Positions 49,980 to 58,121 of a stretch of 64,000 nucleotides of DNA are shown one piece after another; positions within the stretch are counted from its first letter, which is position 1, and each line of letters starts with the position of its first letter. This stretch comes from Streptomyces sp. ADI95-17. Lineage in GTDB: Bacteria > Actinomycetota > Actinomycetes > Streptomycetales > Streptomycetaceae. The notes beneath the pieces were generated by a model that saw only the letters and a program-made list of their open reading frames with translations, had not been told where the DNA came from and ran no database searches. A program made the translations under genes and the position numbers. The DNA is taken from the NCBI RefSeq assembly GCF_003846175.1, contig NZ_ML123047.1, positions 741,362 through 805,361 of the forward strand, read 5' to 3'.

Positions 49980-52751
49980 TCAGCCCTGGCGCGCGTCCGT
50001 GACCTTCCCCGTGAGGAGGGGGCCCTCCAACCACTCGTTCTCCTTGAGGATGTTCACCTGCATCCGCAGGGACTCCTCCGACTCGGTCAGCGCGTCGGTG
50101 ACCGTGGGCACGGACACTTCGGTGCTCGTCTCGCCCTTGGGGACGGACACCCAGAGGGAGGGACTGTTCGTGGACAGGGGCCGCTCCGGGTCGGCGTCCT
50201 CGCCGAGGCTGGAGAGCCACTCCTCGTCGACATCCTTCGTGGACAGCTCCGTGCCCTCGCGCACCGGCAGGAGGTCGAACCGCGTCTCGATGCTGATGTC
50301 GGCGGGCTGGGAGAGCTCCACCTTCCAGGTGAGCTTCTGGCCCTCGGTGACCGAGTCGGCGACCGGGGTCACGGTGACCGTGGGCATGGGGTCGTCGTTC
50401 TCGACGAGCACGCCTCCGAAGGCGCCGCCGACCGCAGTGCCGCGTACGGCCTTGGCCGCGACCTCGTGGCTGAGGTCGTAGTTGTAGCGGGAGTTGCCCG
50501 TGACCGTGATCGGCACGTCCACGGAGCCACCGGCCTTCACCGTCATGGTGCGGATGGTGGACTTGCGGGTCTCCGGGTCGCGGACGGCGAGCTTGATCAC
50601 GCCGGCGCCCTTGCCGGTGACCTGGACGGGCACGCGGTAGGTGCGGGTGCCGGAGTCGCCCTCCTTGACCGTCAGCCTGCCGATGTCGACACGCGAGGGC
50701 GCGACGGGGCGTACCACCGGGGTGCCGGGGCGCCAGCCCCAGGCGTCCATCAACCAGAGCTCGCCGGAGCCGCTGCGCGGGGTGATCTCCAGCGACTGCG
50801 CCCGCTTCAGGTCGACACCGGCGCTGACGGCGGCCTTCAGCGGGACGCGGACCTCACGCGCCCAGTACGCGGCCGTCGAGTCGGAGCCGGGAAGGCCGTC
50901 GACGGTGACCTGACCGAGCCCCACCCGCTTGCCGGAGGTGTCGGTGAGGGCGACGTCGAGCCGGGTGCCCCGGGTGTTCGGCGGCACCACCAACCGCAGG
51001 GCGAGCGCGTCGGAGCCCGCCAGCGAGAAGGCGCGCTCCGGCGTCAGCCGGACCGGGGTGCCCGGCTTGGTCCAGCGGGCCGTGACCGCGTTGCGGCCCG
51101 GCTCACGGGTGGTCTCCGCCCAGGACGCGAAGTGCGGCGACTTACCGGGGGTGGAGTCAGGCATACAGGCCCGGGCTGCGCTCGTCGTGACCTGCTGGCA
51201 CACGCGCCCGTTCGTCACCGAGAGCGGGTCGTCGGGCCGGATCGCCGGGGTGCGGTTGCCGCCGACGGCGTGGGTCAGCACCCGGGCGGGATCGGCCGAG
51301 GGCGCACGCCGGCCGGAGCCGTCGAGCAGCGGGCGGACCCGATCGTCGCCCGCGAGGAAGAGCCGCGCGGCGGCGGCGATGTAGGTGGCGCCCGCCGTCT
51401 GCTGCTGCTTGGCGCTCAGCCGGGTCTCGGCCCGTGCCGAGCAGACCGGGTCCGGGTTGTTCTTGTCGTCCCAGAAGTCGTCGGCGGCCGGGGCCTCGGC
51501 CTGGCCTGGCGTCCACTCGGTGTTGAAGAAGTTGTGGTTGGCGCCGACCATGTACACCGCGCTGTGCAGCGCCGTGCCCTGGCCGATGCCCCGGGTGCCG
51601 TCGAGGTACATCTGGCCCTGAAGGTCGCTCACATCGCCGTCACAGCCCGGCAGGATGGTCATGGAGGGCACGTCGGGCGTGGGGTTCTGGCCGAAGTTGG
51701 TGGGGCCGATCAGGACGGTGCCGCGGATCCGCCAGCCCACCGGCCCCCGGTAGCCGTCCTCGGCGGGCGGCGGCGGGGAGACGCTGTCGAGAGCCGCCCG
51801 GTTGACGCCCTCGCCGCCCCGGGAGTGGCCGACCAGGAGCACCTTCGAGAGGTCCGCGGGCTCCGTCGCGCGCACGGCCTCGGGGGCCTTCGCGGGGCTC
51901 GCACCCCACTCCGCCCAGCGGGCGAGGTGCTGGCGCACCAGGGACGAGCGGGCCTGCGCCCCGAAGTCGGCCGCGCGGCCGTCCTGCGCGTTGACACCGT
52001 TCGCGGAGATGGAGACCGTCACATAGCCCTGGGATGCCAGGAGCTTCTGGTCGTGCAGAAAGCCGCGGTAGCTCGGGATCTCCTTGTTGCCCGGCTTGCA
52101 CGGCCACTCCATGCCCGCGCTGTTCTTGCCGGGCTCGTAGCAGGTGGCGCCGCGGCCGTGGACGAAGAGCGCCAGCGGTCGCTTCCCCGGTGCGTCCGTC
52201 GGGCCGACGACCGTGGCGCGCATCTCCACGGGCTCGGCGTAGCCCGGCAGCCTCACCGACTTCAGGGAGTACTCACCACTGATGGTGTGGTACTTACCGG
52301 CGACACCGGGGTCGACCGGGTTGGCGGGGAACGGCTCCGGGGGTGCCTCCGCAGCCGACGAGCGCCGCTGACGGGGTGCCGGGTCGGCCTTTGCGGCGTC
52401 CAGCCGCCGCGAACCGGCGACCACCTGGAGTTCGCTCACCGGTCCGACCCTCGCCCCGTCGAGGCGGAGCCGGAAGGTGCGTTGGTCGGGGGAGGGCTCC
52501 GGGACGCCGAGGGTCCGCTCCCCCGAGCGGAACTCGACCAGGGCGCCGCCCATGCCCACGGGCTCGGGCGAGCTCCAGATCAGCTCCCCGCCCTCGACAC
52601 GCCACCCCTCCGGCAGCCGCTCTCCGGAGGCGCCCGGCGGCGCGCCGGGTATGGACTCGGCGGCCGGTTGTGCATGCGCCGGCCCTGGCACACCCGCCGC
52701 CAGCGCCACGGCCGCCAAGGCAGCCGTCAGCGCGCGTGAGACCTGTCTCAC
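49980..52751 (-). CDS. large secreted alpha/beta hydrolase with C-terminal beta domains
   Basis: A 923-residue exported enzyme. GTG 52751 follows GAGGAGA; the signal peptide is ALTAALAAVALAAGVPGPAHA. The hydrolase part has the oxyanion segment FVHGRGATC, the nucleophile elbow VGHSRGGEG (about residue 306) and a candidate acid/His region (VGANHNFFNTEW). After ~560 a carbohydrate-binding-like beta region (LMDAWGWRPG) and a Calx-beta-like domain (VTEGQKLTWKVELSQP) follow. It probably cleaves an ester in a polymer or glycoconjugate outside the cell. It lies within the tRNA-Ser island. Confidence 0.82.
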   Translation of the reverse strand: MRQVSRALTAALAAVALAAGVPGPAHAQPAAESIPGAPPGASGERLPEGWRVEGGELIWSSPEPVGMGGALVEFRSGERTLGVPEPSPDQRTFRLRLDGARVGPVSELQVVAGSRRLDAAKADPAPRQRRSSAAEAPPEPFPANPVDPGVAGKYHTISGEYSLKSVRLPGYAEPVEMRATVVGPTDAPGKRPLALFVHGRGATCYEPGKNSAGMEWPCKPGNKEIPSYRGFLHDQKLLASQGYVTVSISANGVNAQDGRAADFGAQARSSLVRQHLARWAEWGASPAKAPEAVRATEPADLSKVLLVGHSRGGEGVNRAALDSVSPPPPAEDGYRGPVGWRIRGTVLIGPTNFGQNPTPDVPSMTILPGCDGDVSDLQGQMYLDGTRGIGQGTALHSAVYMVGANHNFFNTEWTPGQAEAPAADDFWDDKNNPDPVCSARAETRLSAKQQQTAGATYIAAAARLFLAGDDRVRPLLDGSGRRAPSADPARVLTHAVGGNRTPAIRPDDPLSVTNGRVCQQVTTSAARACMPDSTPGKSPHFASWAETTREPGRNAVTARWTKPGTPVRLTPERAFSLAGSDALALRLVVPPNTRGTRLDVALTDTSGKRVGLGQVTVDGLPGSDSTAAYWAREVRVPLKAAVSAGVDLKRAQSLEITPRSGSGELWLMDAWGWRPGTPVVRPVAPSRVDIGRLTVKEGDSGTRTYRVPVQVTGKGAGVIKLAVRDPETRKSTIRTMTVKAGGSVDVPITVTGNSRYNYDLSHEVAAKAVRGTAVGGAFGGVLVENDDPMPTVTVTPVADSVTEGQKLTWKVELSQPADISIETRFDLLPVREGTELSTKDVDEEWLSSLGEDADPERPLSTNSPSLWVSVPKGETSTEVSVPTVTDALTESEESLRMQVNILKENEWLEGPLLTGKVTDARQG

Positions 52752-53117
52752 GATGGTGTCTCCTCGTTGTTGGTCGTGCTTCAGCGCCCCAGGAATCCCA
52801 GGAGCACCTCCCCGCACCGGGGAGAGGGTGACGTGTCATCACCGGTTGTCCCACCTCGGAGAACCTGACAGGAATCTGACAGGAGTCGAACAGGAGCCGA
52901 ACAGGAGCGCCAAAGAGGAGCCGGACGGGAGTCATGGGGCCGGTCGCTGATCGAAGGATCCTGACCCGGAGCGGCGGTCCGATGTCCGTGCGGCGATCGG
53001 GGCCCGGCGCCCTGTGTTCGCCGACGCTCGGCGCGACCGGGCCGGTGGGATGAGCGGGATCTCCGTGATGGAGCGTTCGGCACGCCGGATCAACGACCCC
53101 TGCCCGAGAGGGGGCGA
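52752..53117. other. gene-free stretch in the island
   Basis: About 370 bp upstream of the secreted hydrolase. I see no gene. A cluster of AACAGGAGCCGAACAGGAGC-like direct repeats occurs near 52,870-52,920. The hydrolase promoter should lie here. Confidence 0.4.
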
Positions 53118-53426
53118 GCTGCTCGCGGCGGTGCCTTCGAGCCCGATACGGACTCGCGCTTCGTTCCCGCCTTCCTGTCCCTTCCGGGAGTACAGACATG
53201 GATCAAAGACCGAGCAGAGATGACCGTCGTCGCCTCGATCAGGACAAAGGCGATGCAGCAGCTTCCCGTACTGCTGCCATCCATCGAGGAGCAGCGCCGC
53301 ATCGGTGATCTCCTGTGCGCACTCGACAGCCAGATCGGGGCCCACCACCAGGTAGTGGCGGGCGGCGGAACGCGCGCACGGCGAACTCGCGACCCTGCTG
53401 ATGGGGAGCGCTCTCTCGTCCGATGA
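53118..53426 (+). pseudogene. type I restriction specificity subunit (HsdS) remnant
   Basis: An open stretch encodes the end of an HsdS target-recognition half (FVPAFLSLPGVQTWIKDRA, then LPVLLPSIEEQRRIGDLLCALDSQI), the typical PLPPxxEQxRI motif. After HHQVV the frame shifts, and a second frame continues as GELATLLMGSAL. No start and no hsdM or hsdR are present, so it is a fragment. Confidence 0.8.
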
Positions 53427-53464
53427 ACGGACGCCCGCACCTGACGCGAGGGCGGCGGAGCCAC

Positions 53465-53569
53465 GTGAAAAGGGGCTCAGGGACAGGACAACCCGAGGCT
53501 GTCTTCGTAGCCGGCACGGCGTTCGTCGGCTGCATGGTCCTGTGCCTCGGTGTGCTGAAAGCGGCCTAA
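53465..53569 (+). CDS. possible 34-residue single-TM peptide
   Basis: GTG 53465 preceded by GGCGGAG opens a 34-codon ORF with one hydrophobic segment (AVFVAGTAFVGCMVLCLGVL) and the ending KAA. Codon third positions are GC-rich as in real genes. It resembles no family I can name. It lies between the HsdS remnant and the tRNA-Ser terminator and could be the tail of a lost gene. Confidence 0.35.
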   Translation: MKRGSGTGQPEAVFVAGTAFVGCMVLCLGVLKAA

Positions 53570-53616
53570 CGCCGTCCGGGCCGGAGACGGTTCGAACCCA
53601 TCACCCACGACTACGA

Positions 53617-53658
53617 ACGTCGAAGGGCCCCACCGCAAGTGATGGGGCCCTTCGACGT
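53617..53658 (-). terminator. terminator hairpin of tRNA-Ser
   Basis: Arms starting at 53617 and ending at 53658 pair over 16 bp (ACGTCGAAGGGCCCCA with its complement), then become imperfect near the loop. It is downstream of the tRNA-Ser gene on the minus strand and homologous to the hairpin at 48148. Confidence 0.75.
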
Positions 53659-53676
53659 ATTGCCCGGTGAGAGCAA

Positions 53677-53764
53677 TGGCGGAGGATACGAGATTCGAAC
53701 TCGTGAGGGGTTGCCCCCAACACGCTTTCCAAGCGTGCGCCCTAGGCCACTAGGCGAATCCTCC
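53677..53764 (-). tRNA. tRNA-Ser (GGA anticodon)
   Basis: The minus strand folds into a complete serine tRNA. The acceptor GGAGGAT pairs with ATCCTCC, followed by G and an encoded CCA. The anticodon loop is CTTGGAAAG with GGA. A long variable arm (TTGGGGGCAACCCC) marks a class II tRNA, and the T loop is GTTCGAATC. Its 3' half is duplicated at 48.2 kb. Confidence 0.95.
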
Positions 53765-53922
53765 GCGGCAAACAATACAAGACGTTGAGGAGTGCTCGCG
53801 AACCCGTTCCCCCGGAGATCGGTTCGGGCTCGTTCCGAGGTCGTTCCGAGGTCGTCCCGGGCGGTACCGGAGGGTGGGGGGAGTGGACCGGCAGGGGTGG
53901 GGATCGGCTAAGGTGGGCGTCA

Positions 53923-54008
53923 GCCCCTCACGTGGCGCTATCTGACTGAACTCCCCCAGGGCCGGAAGGCAGCAAGGGTAGGTCGGCTCTGGCGGGTGCG
54001 TGGGGGGC
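53923..54008 (+). ncRNA. ffs: signal recognition particle RNA (small bacterial type)
   Basis: The conserved SRP domain IV loop appears as CAGGGCCGGAAGGCAGCAAG with a closing stem, and the outer helix pairs GCCCCTCACG with CGTGGGGGGC. It lies directly upstream of dnaX, the usual place in Streptomyces. The ends are estimated from the pairing and may be off by a few bases. Confidence 0.88.
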
Positions 54009-54089
54009 CCTTGTGTTTCCCGGGGCTTCCTGGCGGTGCTTCGCACGGTCCGGGGCCGGTTGTCGGTCCGCCCGGATAACCTCGTATGT

Positions 54090-56348
54090 GTGTCGTCCCT
54101 TGCGCTGTACCGCCGCTACCGCCCCGAGTCGTTCGCCGAGGTCATCGGGCAGGAGCATGTCACCGACCCGCTGCAGCAGGCGCTGCGGAACAACCGGGTC
54201 AATCACGCGTACCTGTTCAGCGGTCCGCGCGGCTGTGGCAAGACGACCAGTGCGCGCATCCTGGCCCGCTGCCTGAACTGCGAGCAGGGGCCGACGCCCA
54301 CGCCGTGCGGGGAGTGCCAGTCCTGCCGGGACCTCGCGCGCAACGGGCCGGGATCGATCGATGTGATCGAGATCGACGCCGCATCGCACGGTGGCGTGGA
54401 CGACGCCCGTGATCTGCGGGAGAAGGCGTTCTTCGGGCCCGCCTCCAGTCGTTACAAGATCTACATCATCGACGAGGCGCACATGGTCACCTCGGCGGGG
54501 TTCAACGCCCTGCTGAAGGTGGTCGAGGAGCCGCCGGAGCACCTCAAGTTCATCTTCGCCACGACCGAGCCCGAGAAGGTCATCGGCACCGTCCGGTCGC
54601 GTACGCACCACTACCCGTTCCGTCTGGTGCCGCCGGGAACCCTGCGCGAGTACCTCGCCGAGGTCTGCCACAAGGAGAACAGCCCCGTCGAGGACGGTGT
54701 GCTGCCGCTCGTGGTGCGGGCCGGGGCCGGATCCGTGCGTGACTCGATGTCGGTGATGGACCAGCTGCTGGCCGGCGCGGGCGACGACGGTGTGACATAC
54801 GCCATGGCGACCTCGCTGCTCGGTTACACCGACGGCTCGCTGCTCGACTCGATCGTGGACGCCTTCGCGGCGGGCGACGGTGCCGCGGCGTTCGAGGTCG
54901 TGGACCGGGTGATCGAGGGCGGCAACGACCCGCGCCGGTTCGTCGCGGACCTCCTGGAGCGGCTGCGCGACCTGGTGATCCTGGCCGCCGTTCCGGACGC
55001 CAGGGAGAAGGGGCTGATCGACGCCCCCGCCGATGTCGTCGAGCGGATGCAGGCCCAGGCGTCCGTTTTCGGCGCCGCCGAGCTGAGCCGCGCCGCCGAC
55101 CTGGTCAACGAGGGGCTCACGGAGATGCGCGGCGCGACCTCGCCGCGTCTCCAGGTCGAGCTGATCTGCGCCCGGGTGCTGCTGCCCGCGGCCTTCGACG
55201 ACGAGCGTTCGCTGCAGGCCCGGCTCGACCGGCTGGAGCGGGGCGCCTCCTTCGCGACCACGGGCCCGGGGCCCGCCATGGGTTACGTACCCGGGCCGGA
55301 GGCACTGGCCCACGCCCCCGTGCCCCCCGCACCCGCCGCCCCCGTCGTACAGCCCGGCACGGGGCCCGCCGTCGCGCGTGCGGCGGTACGGGGCGAGGCC
55401 CCCGCCCCCGCTCCGGCCCCCGCACCGGTCCAGGCGGCACCGACCGCCCCCGCACCGGCCCAGGCCCCGCAGCCCGCGGCCCCCGCCGCCCCGGAGCCGC
55501 CGGCCGAGGCGGCCCCCGCCACCGCGGGCGGTCAGCGGCCCGGTGCCTGGCCCACCGCCGCCGCGCCGGAGTCGGGCCGGCGCCCCGGCGGCTGGCCGAC
55601 CGCTTCCGCCCCGGGCCAGTCACCCGTCCCGCAGTCCGCGCCGGCCGCCGCGCCGGCCCAGGCCGCGCCCTCGGCACCGGTGCCCGCCGCCGAGCCGAGT
55701 CCGGGCATGACCCAGGGCGCCGGCCAGGTGCGGAACATGTGGCCGGACATCCTGGAGGCGGTGAAGAACCGCCGCCGCTTCACCTGGATCCTGCTCAGCC
55801 AGAACGCCCAGGTGACCGGCTTCGACGGCACCACCCTGCAGATCGGCTTCCTCAACGCCGGTGCGCGTGACAACTTCGCGAGCAGCGGCAGCGAGGAAGT
55901 GCTGCGGCAGGCGCTCGCCGAGCGCTTCAACGCGCAGTGGAAGATCGAGGCCGTCGTCGATCCGTCGGGCGGCGCCGGAGCACCCGCGCAGACCGGCGGG
56001 GGCCGCCCCGCCGCGCCGCCCGCGCAGCAGTACCAGGCCCCCGCGCCCCAGCAGGGCTACGAACCCCGGACGGCCGCTTCTCCGCAGCAGCATCAGCAGC
56101 AACAGCAGGCGCAGCCGAGCCACCAGCAGCAGCCGGGCGCCGCATCCGCCGCCGAGCCCGCGCCGCAGTCGTACTCCGCACCACCGCAGCAGCAGTACTC
56201 CGCGCCCGAGCCCCCGCGCGCGGTCGCCCCCGAGGACGACACCCCGGAGGCCGACGACCCCGACCTCGTCGACTCGGCGCTCTCCGGGCACGACCTGATC
56301 GTCCGCGAACTGGGCGCCACGGTCGTCGAGGAGTTCACCAACGAATAG
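54090..56348 (+). CDS. dnaX: DNA polymerase III subunit gamma/tau
   Basis: A 752-residue clamp-loader ATPase of the replisome. It starts at GTG 54090 with LALYRRYRPESFAEVIGQEHV. Walker A is GPRGCGKTTS (about 44-53), the zinc Cys cluster is CLNCEQGPTPTPCGECQSC, Walker B is YIIDEAHM, and SRTHHYPFRLV holds the SRC-like motif region. Domain III follows to ~390. The tau tail is Ala/Pro-rich (~390-560), then a conserved MWPDILEAVKNRRRFTWILL block and a Gln-rich stretch near 680-710. No frameshift signal for a gamma form was searched in detail. Confidence 0.97.
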   Translation: MSSLALYRRYRPESFAEVIGQEHVTDPLQQALRNNRVNHAYLFSGPRGCGKTTSARILARCLNCEQGPTPTPCGECQSCRDLARNGPGSIDVIEIDAASHGGVDDARDLREKAFFGPASSRYKIYIIDEAHMVTSAGFNALLKVVEEPPEHLKFIFATTEPEKVIGTVRSRTHHYPFRLVPPGTLREYLAEVCHKENSPVEDGVLPLVVRAGAGSVRDSMSVMDQLLAGAGDDGVTYAMATSLLGYTDGSLLDSIVDAFAAGDGAAAFEVVDRVIEGGNDPRRFVADLLERLRDLVILAAVPDAREKGLIDAPADVVERMQAQASVFGAAELSRAADLVNEGLTEMRGATSPRLQVELICARVLLPAAFDDERSLQARLDRLERGASFATTGPGPAMGYVPGPEALAHAPVPPAPAAPVVQPGTGPAVARAAVRGEAPAPAPAPAPVQAAPTAPAPAQAPQPAAPAAPEPPAEAAPATAGGQRPGAWPTAAAPESGRRPGGWPTASAPGQSPVPQSAPAAAPAQAAPSAPVPAAEPSPGMTQGAGQVRNMWPDILEAVKNRRRFTWILLSQNAQVTGFDGTTLQIGFLNAGARDNFASSGSEEVLRQALAERFNAQWKIEAVVDPSGGAGAPAQTGGGRPAAPPAQQYQAPAPQQGYEPRTAASPQQHQQQQQAQPSHQQQPGAASAAEPAPQSYSAPPQQQYSAPEPPRAVAPEDDTPEADDPDLVDSALSGHDLIVRELGATVVEEFTNE

Positions 56349-56385
56349 CGGGTGAACCGATGGGTGAGTGACGGGCGGCTGCGGG

Positions 56386-56439
56386 GGTGCGTGGACACCC
56401 CGAGGCGTCCGCCGCGGCTCCCCGGGGTGTCCACGCACC
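56386..56439 (+). terminator. 17-bp perfect hairpin after dnaX
   Basis: Arms 56386-56402 and 56423-56439 pair perfectly (GGTGCGTGGACACCCCG and its complement) around a ~20-nt loop. It lies between dnaX and purD and should end dnaX transcription. Confidence 0.8.
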
Positions 56440-56484
56440 GGCGTCCGTCAAGGGCGCCGCGCCCCGGCGGCTAGGCTGCACCCC

Positions 56485-57735
56485 GTGAAGGTCCTCGTCA
56501 TCGGCGGCGGCGCCCGCGAACACGCCCTGTGCCGCTCTCTGTCCCTCGACCCCGACGTCACCGCTCTGTACTGCGCTCCCGGCAACGCCGGTATCGCGGA
56601 GGTGGCCGAACTGCACCCGGTCGACGCCCTCGACGGCGACGCCGTCGCGCGCCTCGCCACCGACCTGGGCGCCGAGCTGGTGGTCGTCGGCCCGGAGGCG
56701 CCGCTCGTCGCCGGGGTCGCCGACGCCGTGCGCGCCGCGGGCATCCCCTGCTTCGGCCCCTCCGGCGAGGCGGCCCAGCTGGAGGGCTCCAAGGCGTTCG
56801 CCAAGGACGTGATGGCCGGGGCCGGCGTCCCGACCGCCCGCAGCTACGTCTGCACCACCCCCGCCGAGATCGACGCCGCCCTCGATGCCTTCGGTGCCCC
56901 GTACGTCGTCAAGGACGACGGTCTCGCCGCCGGCAAGGGCGTCGTCGTCACCGACGACGTCGAGGCGGCCCGCGCCCACGCCCTGGCCTGCGACCGCGTG
57001 GTCATCGAGGAGTTCCTCGACGGCCCCGAGGTGAGCCTTTTCGCGATCACGGACGGCACCACCGTGCTGCCGCTCCAGCCCGCCCAGGACTTCAAGCGCG
57101 CCCTGGACGACGACGAGGGCCCGAACACCGGCGGCATGGGCGCGTACTCCCCGCTCCCGTGGGCCGACCCCAAGCTGGTCGACGAGGTCATGGACTCGGT
57201 GCTCCAGCCGACCGTCGACGAACTCCGCCGCCGCGGCACCCCGTTCTCCGGGCTGCTGTACGCGGGCCTCGCGATCACCTCGCGCGGCGTCCGGGTGATC
57301 GAGTTCAACGCCCGTTTCGGTGACCCCGAGACCCAGGTGGTCCTGGCCCGCCTGAAGACCCCGCTGGCCGGTGTCCTGCTCGGCTCCGCCAACGGCACGC
57401 TCGACGAGCTGCCCCCGCTCAAGTGGCGCGACGACGCCGCCGTCACCGTGGTCATCGCCTCGCACAACTACCCGGGCACGCCGCGCACCGGCGACCCGAT
57501 CGAGGGGCTCGACGACGTGGCGGCGCAGGATGCCCCGCACGCGTACGTCCTGCACGCGGGCACCAAGCGGGAGGGCGACGCGATCGTCAGCGCGGGCGGC
57601 CGGGTGCTGTCCGTGACCGCGACCGGCAAGGACCTCGCGGGCGCCCGGGAGCGTGCCTACACGGCGGCGGCCCGCATCCGCCTCGACGGCTCGCACCTGC
57701 GTACGGACATCGCCCGGAAGGCCGCAGAGGGCTGA
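56485..57735 (+). CDS. purD: phosphoribosylamine-glycine ligase
   Basis: A 416-residue GARS catalysing the second step of de novo purine synthesis (ATP + phosphoribosylamine + glycine to GAR). It starts at GTG 56485 with KVLVIGGGAREHALC. It has the ATP-grasp segments GPSGEAAQLEGSKAFAKDVM and VVKDDGLAAGKGVVV, the PurD signature FNARFGDPETQ and GPNTGGMGAYSP. The length is normal. purC lies 4 kb downstream on the same strand with two unrelated genes between. Confidence 0.98.
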   Translation: MKVLVIGGGAREHALCRSLSLDPDVTALYCAPGNAGIAEVAELHPVDALDGDAVARLATDLGAELVVVGPEAPLVAGVADAVRAAGIPCFGPSGEAAQLEGSKAFAKDVMAGAGVPTARSYVCTTPAEIDAALDAFGAPYVVKDDGLAAGKGVVVTDDVEAARAHALACDRVVIEEFLDGPEVSLFAITDGTTVLPLQPAQDFKRALDDDEGPNTGGMGAYSPLPWADPKLVDEVMDSVLQPTVDELRRRGTPFSGLLYAGLAITSRGVRVIEFNARFGDPETQVVLARLKTPLAGVLLGSANGTLDELPPLKWRDDAAVTVVIASHNYPGTPRTGDPIEGLDDVAAQDAPHAYVLHAGTKREGDAIVSAGGRVLSVTATGKDLAGARERAYTAAARIRLDGSHLRTDIARKAAEG

Positions 57736-58121
57736 GCCGGGCTCCCCGAAGGGCCACCGGGCTTCCTCGAAGGACCGCTCGGCTCCCCGAAGGACCTGAA
57801 GGACCACCGGGCCTTCCCGAAGGGCCGCCCGGCTTCCCGAAGGGCCACCAGGCCGGCTGTTCCCACGGACACCGCCCCGAAACGCTCTGACGAGCACCGA
57901 TGTGCCGCTGCCTCAAGGACAGCGGCGCGTCAGCACCTTTGCCCAAAGCCATTCCATCGAGTGACGGCTGCGCCATCCGGATGACGCCCGCCGAGGCCCC
58001 AACTAGGGTGCGGCGCAAGCATTCCGGCACTTGGCCCACTGGCATTGCGATGTCAGTGACGGGTGCCACAGTGGGGGAGTGAGCAACACCGCCGTGGGGG
58101 CAGAGGGGGTGACGTCCGGAC
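57736..58121. repeat. degenerate ~24-bp tandem repeats in a gene-free gap after purD
   Basis: From about 57,745 to 57,850 a unit like CCCCGAAGGGCCACCGGGCTT recurs five or so times with drift, starting within 10 bp of the purD stop. The remaining ~270 bp hold no clear gene; a 60-codon frame from 57900 has no family look. The promoter for the next gene should be in the right half. Confidence 0.6.

Noticed and set aside
57900..58082. 60-codon ORF after purD
   Set aside because: It has no recognisable domain or ribosome-binding site and lies in a repeat-adjacent gap.
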